Assembly: GCA_947474875.1 (NCBI GenBank) | Contig: CANJKY010000267.1 | Coordinates: 1-5,976 of the forward strand | Direction of reading: 5' to 3' | Origin: Gemmataceae bacterium | GTDB lineage: Bacteria; Planctomycetota; Planctomycetia; Gemmatales; Gemmataceae | DNA length: 5,976 bases | Part shown: positions 1 to 4,474 of the stretch, in pieces | Layout: every line of letters starts with the position of its first letter | Position numbering within the stretch: position 1 is the stretch's first letter | Notes under the pieces: generated by a model | What the model was told of the DNA's origin: nothing | What the model saw: the letters and a program-made list of their open reading frames with translations, nothing else | The model's database searches: none | Translations under genes and position numbers: made by a program

Positions 1-82
1 AGCCCGCCGCCAGGAAGTGCCGTCCTCACCTACAATGTCGTCTGTCGGCGTGGGTTGGCCGCGTCGTTCCGAGGGGGCGGGA

Positions 83-1171
83 ATGAGCGTGCAGGACGAG
101 GTAACTGCGACCGGCCACCTTCCGGTCATGTGGCCGGCAGCCGCCCTTGATCTCGGCTACTACACCCGCAGGCTGTGGTCGGAGTTACAGAGCGTGTGGG
201 CCAAGTCCCTTGAGAACGATGAAGACGGTGGAGGCGTGCCATCCGTAGTCCCGGCACCAGTTGGCGTCCGCCACGCACTCCTCGCCCTGGACGGCTGCCT
301 CAACCAAGCCGAACTCGCTTACACCTGCGACCTGCTGGCGAGAATTGACGACCTTGATGCAGAAGTTTGGGAGTTCGTCGGCGGGCTGCACACCGAGATT
401 TTTCGCACCTGGGACGTAAAGCCCAGCCGTGACACGGGACAGTTCGACTTCAGCGGCATCCACGAACGAACGGAGCGTCTGCTGCCGGGGATGATCGAGG
501 AGCGGCGAGGGCTGTGGGACTCGAAGATGATCTCGGCCTGGGGCGAACTGCGACTGCTCTCGCATCGGGCGGTTGAAGGGCAGGAGGTGCTGGTGGCGTG
601 GTGGGAGGTGGGCTTCGGGTTGGCCGACGTGACGCCGCCGAAGAACGTTCCAGGGTCGCCGCTGGCCGCGGACGACGAAGGCGTGGCACCGCTCAACGCG
701 GCCATCGACCGGCTACCAACTGCACACCAGCGTGATGTGAAGGCGATGTTGCCCACGGTGCCCGAAGACGATCCCCGGTACACCGGACTGCTTCACGAAG
801 CGTACATCGCGTGCCGGAAAGCCCTCCCGTGGTCGGGGGCCAATGTAGTCCCCACCACGCCACAGCCCAACGAACTCATCCCGGACGAGGACTACAGGGC
901 CGTCCGGCTGAGGAACCTGACGTACACGTTCTCGATCATGCAGGCCAAGATGGTGAAGGCACTCCATGATGCACTTAAGGCTGGAAGGCCGGGCGTGTCA
1001 GTCGAACGGTTGTTCTCGGTGGCCGATAGCGACCGAGACGACAAACGAGTTCAGCATGTCTTCCGCGACACCCCAGCACTCGCAGACGGGCTACTGCGGA
1101 AACTCGCGGGCGGCATGTGGACACTCGACCTGCTTGCCCCGCTAAAAGCCCATTCCTCGCCCAGAAATTGA
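83..1171 (+). CDS. Hypothetical protein with possible C-terminal winged-helix-like domain
   Basis: I do not recognise this 362-residue protein as a member of a named family. The start at 83 is chosen because a purine-rich stretch (GAGGGGGCGGGA, 71-82) lies immediately before the ATG. A GTG at 17 in the same frame would add 22 low-complexity residues with no ribosome-binding site. No signal peptide or membrane segment is visible. Residues about 60-120 are helix-rich, with regular Leu/Ala spacing. Residues about 277-340 (from LTYTFSIMQAKMVKAL through RVQHVFRDTPA) have the pattern of a small winged-helix domain: a helix starting with a Gln-containing turn, a second helix holding ERLF, and a closing H-V-F-R-D segment. 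I have seen similar tails in planctomycete proteins next to mobile genes, but that is recall and not a search. It lies 141 bases upstream of the ParB-like gene on the same strand. DNA binding is an inference only. Confidence 0.72.
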   Translation: MSVQDEVTATGHLPVMWPAAALDLGYYTRRLWSELQSVWAKSLENDEDGGGVPSVVPAPVGVRHALLALDGCLNQAELAYTCDLLARIDDLDAEVWEFVGGLHTEIFRTWDVKPSRDTGQFDFSGIHERTERLLPGMIEERRGLWDSKMISAWGELRLLSHRAVEGQEVLVAWWEVGFGLADVTPPKNVPGSPLAADDEGVAPLNAAIDRLPTAHQRDVKAMLPTVPEDDPRYTGLLHEAYIACRKALPWSGANVVPTTPQPNELIPDEDYRAVRLRNLTYTFSIMQAKMVKALHDALKAGRPGVSVERLFSVADSDRDDKRVQHVFRDTPALADGLLRKLAGGMWTLDLLAPLKAHSSPRN

Positions 1172-1211
1172 CCGGCACGTCGCAATACCATCCTCGCAGT
1201 TGATCCGAGCC

Positions 1212-1230
1212 GGCGGGTAACTCGCCCGCC
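1212..1230 (+). terminator. Short GC-rich hairpin after the first gene
   Basis: GGCGGG (1212-1217) pairs perfectly with CCCGCC (1225-1230) across a 7-base loop, 40 bases after the stop codon at 1171. No run of T follows, so it is not a classical intrinsic terminator. It could slow transcription or stabilise the mRNA 3' end. A 6-bp GC stem is easy to find by chance in DNA of this composition. Confidence 0.25.
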
Positions 1231-1267
1231 AGCCGCACCCACCAAACCGAAACTCGGTCGCGTGACC

Positions 1268-1291
1268 GGGTGCGGGTCCGGGTCCGGCTCG
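1268..1291 (+). repeat. Hexameric GGGTNC tandem repeat upstream of the ParB-like gene
   Basis: Four consecutive 6-base units start at 1268 and read GGGTGC, GGGTCC, GGGTCC and a degenerate GGCTCG. The array ends 7 bases before the Shine-Dalgarno-like GGAAGG (1298-1303). The three GGG runs plus one GG run could fold into a two-layer G-quadruplex in the leader mRNA. If read as protein, the repeat gives a Gly/Ser-rich string, which argues against starting the gene at the GTG at 1262. Confidence 0.5.
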
Positions 1292-1297
1292 GAACAT

Positions 1298-1303
1298 GGA
1301 AGG
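1298..1303 (+). promoter_or_regulatory. Ribosome binding site of the ParB-like fusion gene
   Basis: GGAAGG ends 9 bases before the ATG at 1313 and directly abuts the in-frame ATG at 1304. The spacing favours 1313 as the true start, three codons after the other ATG. Confidence 0.5.
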
Positions 1304-1312
1304 ATGACGAAG

Positions 1313-2356
1313 ATGCCGAAGCCCATCGAACCGCCCGCGGACTGGAAGAACCTGAAAGTCCACTCGGTCGCGGCCCTGTTCCCGCCCGCCGGGGACGACG
1401 AGTACAAGACGCTCCGTCAAGACATCCTGGAGCGGGGCCAGCAGGAGCCAATCCTGCTCTACGAGGAACACATCCTCGACGGCAAAGCCCGCCACCGGGC
1501 CTGCAAGGAACTGGACATCGTGCCCGCGTTCGCGGAGTGGGAGGGCGACCAGACGACGCTAGCGGTGTGGCTCCAGGCGAAGGGGACGAACTTGGTCCGT
1601 CGGCACCTGACCGCCGAGCAGCGGGCCGCGGTGCTGCTCCGGGCGGCGGATTTTCTCCCCGACGTGCAGCAGGCGATCCAGGCGGTCGTCGGTGCCGCCG
1701 AGATGCGGAAGCAACTCGGCATGAAGGCACCGAAGCAGGGCGACACCAGCGGCGAGGCGGCGACGATCATCGGCAGGCTCGTCGGCGTATCGGGTTCGAC
1801 CGTCAAGCGGGTGCGGAGGGTGCATGACAAGGCACCCGACAAACTGCAAGCCGTGGCCGAGGGGCGGACGACGTGCGGCAAGGCACTCAAGGAGATCGAG
1901 GAGGTCGAAGCCGCGATGAACCCCGGCCCCGCCGCGGGACTACCGGCCAAGCGGTACAAGCTGATCTACGCAGACCTCGCGGACAAGAGCCTGGAGTCCA
2001 AGCCGGTGTCCACCTGGGGCGAACACAAGTCGGCAATCGCCCTGTGGACGCCACCCGCTCGGCTGTCCGACGCGATCCGGTTGCTCCTCAAGTGGGACTG
2101 GACGTACAAGACGATGCTCGTCTGGGACAAGGGCAAAGACACCGAACTCCTCCTTGTGGCGACCCGCAACCACCCGCCCATCGCCATCAACGACAAGGTG
2201 GTCATCAAAGACAAGCCGAAGGACGGCGGCAAATCCGAACTGTTCCGCGAAATCCTCCTCCACACCTTCCTGAACACCGAAGGGAGCCGGCTCGACCTCT
2301 TCACTCAGCCGGCACCAGACGGGTGGGATCAGCCGCAGCCCGCGGGCGGGAAGTGA
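1313..2356 (+). CDS. ParB-like N-terminal domain fused to a degenerate MT-A70 methyltransferase-like domain
   Basis: This 347-residue protein has three parts. Residues ~14-80 match the ParB/sulfiredoxin-like fold: an I-L-E-R-G-Q-Q-E-P-I-L segment, then I-L-D-G-K-A-R-H-R-A (54-63), the phage/plasmid version of the ParB nucleotide-binding GxRR box. Residues ~145-185 contain a helix-turn-helix (V-G-V-S-G-S-T-V-K-R-V), probably DNA binding. Residues ~215-340 follow the MT-A70 N6-adenine methyltransferase pattern: Y-K-L-I-Y-A-D, then A-L-W-T-P, W-T-Y-K-T-M-L-V-W-D-K-G, E-L-L-L-V-A-T-R and R-L-D-L-F. The catalytic DPPW after the first strand is replaced by D-L-A-D (221-224), and the segment up to the next strand is short. 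The domain is therefore probably inactive as a methyltransferase. Start codon 1313 fits the GGAAGG site. The gene sits 165 bases upstream of a serine recombinase, so a role in a mobile element is likely. It is not a chromosomal segregation ParB. The methyltransferase relationship is a pattern judgement. Confidence 0.85.
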   Translation: MPKPIEPPADWKNLKVHSVAALFPPAGDDEYKTLRQDILERGQQEPILLYEEHILDGKARHRACKELDIVPAFAEWEGDQTTLAVWLQAKGTNLVRRHLTAEQRAAVLLRAADFLPDVQQAIQAVVGAAEMRKQLGMKAPKQGDTSGEAATIIGRLVGVSGSTVKRVRRVHDKAPDKLQAVAEGRTTCGKALKEIEEVEAAMNPGPAAGLPAKRYKLIYADLADKSLESKPVSTWGEHKSAIALWTPPARLSDAIRLLLKWDWTYKTMLVWDKGKDTELLLVATRNHPPIAINDKVVIKDKPKDGGKSELFREILLHTFLNTEGSRLDLFTQPAPDGWDQPQPAGGK

Positions 2357-2366
2357 GTAGCCCGCC
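2345..2366 (+). repeat. Inverted repeat spanning the stop of the ParB-like gene
   Basis: GGCGGG (2345-2350) and CCCGCC (2361-2366) can pair across a 10-base loop that contains the TGA stop (2354-2356). The same two hexamers form the hairpin after the first gene. There is no T-tract, so a termination role is weakly supported. Confidence 0.25.
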
Positions 2367-2369
2367 AAC

Positions 2370-2388
2370 GGGACGCTATGCACGTCCC
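2370..2388 (+). repeat. Small inverted repeat in the recombinase upstream region
   Basis: GGGACG (2370-2375) pairs with CGTCCC (2383-2388) across a 7-base loop, CTATGCA. ATGCAC overlaps it at 2378-2383 and recurs at 2390-2395; CCAATGC occurs at 2387-2393 and 2401-2407. The density of short repeats here is higher than in the flanking coding DNA. Confidence 0.35.
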
Positions 2389-2401
2389 AATGCACACGAT
2401 C

Positions 2402-2432
2402 CAATGCCGTCGCCGCCTTGGTGACGGCGTTG
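2402..2432 (+). ncRNA. 13-bp RNA hairpin element between the ParB-like gene and the recombinase
   Basis: The left arm (2402-2414, CAATGCCGTCGCC) and the right arm (2420-2432, GGTGACGGCGTTG) enclose a 5-base loop, GCCTT. Eleven positions are Watson-Crick pairs. The other two are T2405 with G2429 and G2412 with T2422, which are G-U wobbles in + strand RNA but C/A mismatches in the opposite transcript. This suggests that the structure works as RNA in the direction of the genes. It ends 89 bases before the recombinase start. It could be a leader attenuator, a terminator for the upstream gene (the following bases TGTGTTC are only mildly T-rich) or part of a protein-binding site. It matches no known RNA family that I recognise. 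Confidence 0.5.
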
Positions 2433-2437
2433 TGTTC

Positions 2438-2459
2438 AACCCACGAACCAAACCCACGA
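2438..2459 (+). repeat. Two direct repeats AACCCACGA, 13 bases apart
   Basis: AACCCACGA occurs at 2438-2446 and 2451-2459, separated by ACCA. The pair sits between the 13-bp hairpin and the recombinase ribosome-binding site. Direct repeats upstream of a recombinase can be operator or recombinase-binding half-sites, but two 9-base copies alone do not establish this. Confidence 0.4.
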
Positions 2460-2510
2460 CCTCGACAAAATGCGTAGGCAGATGGCCGATGGCACGCCGA
2501 CGCCTTACTT

Positions 2511-2515
2511 GGAGA
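2511..2515 (+). promoter_or_regulatory. Ribosome binding site of the serine recombinase
   Basis: GGAGA ends 6 bases before the ATG at 2522. It decides the start: the frame is open further left to an ATG at 2378, but that extension covers the hairpin and repeats and would put 48 unconserved residues ahead of the recombinase catalytic motif. Confidence 0.65.
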
Positions 2516-2521
2516 ACCCCG

Positions 2522-4474
2522 ATGTCCGTAGCCGCACTCATCCGCGTTTCGACCAAAGACCAAGACGAAGACCGCCAGCGTACCGACTTGCTCGCTTACT
2601 GCAAGGCGAAGAAGATCGTCATCCCACCCCATCTGTGGTTCGTGGACCACGAGAGCCGTGATCGGTCCGACTTCCGGCCCGACTTCCAACGAATGCTGGA
2701 GATGATCGAAAAGGGCGAGATCAAAACGGTTCTCATTCAGACCTTTGACCGTTTCGGGGTGAGCGACGAGATCGAGTTCTTTCACTACCACCACCGCTTC
2801 CGCAAGGCTGGGTGCAAGCTCTACTCGCTCCGGGAACGCGACCTGTTCGCAAAGGACGTGGCGACGGTGGTGCAGAACCTCTTCCGGGCAAAAGCGTCGG
2901 AGGAGGAGATCACACAGAAGTCTTACCGGGGTTTGGACGGAACCGTGAATAAGGCCCGTCAGGGCAAGATCATGGGGTCCGTCCCGGCTTACGGGTACGA
3001 TAAGGCGGTGTACACCGAGGACGGGCGGCTCCTGTGGACGGCCCACTACCTAACCCGCAGCCATGCCGTCATCCACACCTACAACGCTGAGGGCAACGTG
3101 GTGGACACCCGCGAGTGTCACGGCAAGAAACAGTTGCCGAAACGGGGGAAGGTCGAGGAAACTCGCTGGCAGGAGAGCAGTGACAAGACCCGCGTGGACC
3201 TGATCCGGTACGTCTTCAGCACCTTCACCACCGAGACAATCACCACTCGGCAGTTGGCCGTCCGGCTGAACCGTGAGGGCTACCGCATCTACGGCAGGCC
3301 GTTCACCCACATGCAGGTCGAGGCGACCCTCAAGAACCCGTGCTACCTCGGCTGGTTCGCGTACAACCGGACCAGCCAAGCCCACCGGCAAGAGTTCGTG
3401 GGTGGTCATGTAGTCGATGTTGAGGAAGAGATTTTCCGGCGGTACAAGTACGAGAAGAAGTTGACCGTCCGCCGTCGCAGGCCCGAAGAGTGGATCACCA
3501 AACAGGGGGTGTACCCACAACTCATTGACGACGTGACCTTCTCCGAAGCCCAACGCCGGCTGTCGAACCGATCCCGACTGTCCCTTCCGCCCCGGAACGG
3601 GGATCGGTGGCTCAAAGGGCTGCTCGTCTGCGGCGGGTGCGGCAAGCCGATGGCGGTCAAGTTGAAGGCCCGCACCAGGGAGGTCACATACATCTGCCGA
3701 ACGTACCAAGCCAGCCACCACCGACACGGCGAGAACCAAAGCGGCTGCGGGCGGAACACGATCTCCCACAGGGACGCGGTGGCTCTAATCGGGGAAATGA
3801 ACTACGACATCGAATTCTTCTTCACCGAACACGAGTTCAACCTGGAGAACGCCCTGCTCGCCATCGCCCCGTCCTTCACCGACGGCCACACGCCGAGTGT
3901 TGAGGAAGTCAGAGAGATCGAAATCGGGCTGGAGGAACGCGGTGTGGGCATTCTCGACGCCGTGGCCGCTGAAATCGAAGAGGCCGAACGACTCCTTCCT
4001 CAGAAGCGTGCCGAGTACGAGCGGTGGATCAAGGCGAAGGTGTTCGCCGGGTCCGACCGAGAGCGGCAGGTGATTGTGACCAAGCTCCACGAATTGGAAG
4101 CTGAGATCACCGGGTTGGAAGAAGCTGCCGCCCCGATGGACATCAAAATGCAGTCCATTCAGCACTTCCGCACCCTGCTCCGGGAGGCGATCAAAGCGAG
4201 CGACTCCTCGCCTCTCAGCGACAAGCTCCGGCGGGTGTACACCGGCGTGGTCCTCCAGTTCCGCCACGAACGGGTGGGTCGTAGAATGAAGTCATGCGTG
4301 ATCCCGGAGCAGACTCAACTCGTGTTAAACCAGAACTCCTGGCCCCGGCGGGGGATTGGGAGTCCATGCGTGCCGCCGTCGCCAATGGGGCCGATAGTGT
4401 CTACTTCGGTCTGTCCGCGTTCAACGCCCGCGCCCGCGCCCACAACTTCACCCTGGACGAACTGCCCGAGGTGA
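2522..4474 (+). CDS. Large serine recombinase (site-specific integrase/resolvase family), stop codon lost into the U32 gene
   Basis: This DNA strand-exchange enzyme would form a covalent 5'-phosphoserine intermediate. Residues 4-14 (A-A-L-I-R-V-S-T-K-D-Q) place Arg8 and nucleophile Ser10 as in gamma-delta resolvase. Arg52 (F-R-P) and Asp76-Arg77 follow, but the usual Arg three residues after that pair is Val80. The recombinase domain runs from about Y157-G-Y to residue ~300 (L-I-R-Y-V-F, then N-P-C-Y-L-G-W), with an unusually long stretch of about 67 residues between its first two motifs. A zinc ribbon uses Cys370, Cys373, Cys392 and Cys409. A charged, Glu/Leu-rich coiled coil spans about 460-537. 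The typical family end, V-V-L-Q-F-R-H-E-R-V-G-R-R, is at 576-588. The frame then continues out of frame through the U32 start; residues after about 602 are translated from conserved U32 codons and are not native. The total of 650 residues is therefore inflated. Activity is uncertain. Confidence 0.9.
   Translation: MSVAALIRVSTKDQDEDRQRTDLLAYCKAKKIVIPPHLWFVDHESRDRSDFRPDFQRMLEMIEKGEIKTVLIQTFDRFGVSDEIEFFHYHHRFRKAGCKLYSLRERDLFAKDVATVVQNLFRAKASEEEITQKSYRGLDGTVNKARQGKIMGSVPAYGYDKAVYTEDGRLLWTAHYLTRSHAVIHTYNAEGNVVDTRECHGKKQLPKRGKVEETRWQESSDKTRVDLIRYVFSTFTTETITTRQLAVRLNREGYRIYGRPFTHMQVEATLKNPCYLGWFAYNRTSQAHRQEFVGGHVVDVEEEIFRRYKYEKKLTVRRRRPEEWITKQGVYPQLIDDVTFSEAQRRLSNRSRLSLPPRNGDRWLKGLLVCGGCGKPMAVKLKARTREVTYICRTYQASHHRHGENQSGCGRNTISHRDAVALIGEMNYDIEFFFTEHEFNLENALLAIAPSFTDGHTPSVEEVREIEIGLEERGVGILDAVAAEIEEAERLLPQKRAEYERWIKAKVFAGSDRERQVIVTKLHELEAEITGLEEAAAPMDIKMQSIQHFRTLLREAIKASDSSPLSDKLRRVYTGVVLQFRHERVGRRMKSCVIPEQTQLVLNQNSWPRRGIGSPCVPPSPMGPIVSTSVCPRSTPAPAPTTSPWTNCPR
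4282..4287 (+). promoter_or_regulatory. Possible -10 element for a leaderless U32 transcript
   Basis: TAGAAT differs from the TATAAT consensus at one position and ends 6 bases before the U32 ATG at 4294. Transcription would then begin at or next to the A of the start codon, giving a leaderless message. This fits the lack of a well-spaced Shine-Dalgarno sequence; GAAG at 4288-4291 is only 2 bases from the ATG. No good -35 box is visible around 4259-4264. Confidence 0.3.

Noticed and set aside
31..36. TACAAT as a -10 promoter box for the first gene.
   Set aside because: There is no acceptable -35 at the right distance, and single hexamer matches are weak evidence.
17..82. GTG start at 17 for the first gene.
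   Set aside because: No ribosome-binding site precedes it, and the added residues look non-coding; ATG 83 has a purine-rich site.
2428..2453. TTGTG-TTCAACC-CACGA resembles the T-arm of a tRNA.
   Set aside because: No matching acceptor strand, D-arm or anticodon arm can be found upstream, so it is not a tRNA; it is probably a coincidence within the repeat-rich region.
2378..2521. In-frame 48-codon extension of the recombinase starting at ATG 2378.
   Set aside because: A ribosome-binding site precedes ATG 2522, catalytic motif spacing from 2522 matches known resolvases, and the extension covers repeats and a hairpin.
1940..3046. A 368-codon minus-strand frame crossing the ParB-like gene, the intergenic region and the recombinase.
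   Set aside because: It is antisense to two well-supported genes, has no recognisable motif, and long antisense frames are common in GC-rich DNA.
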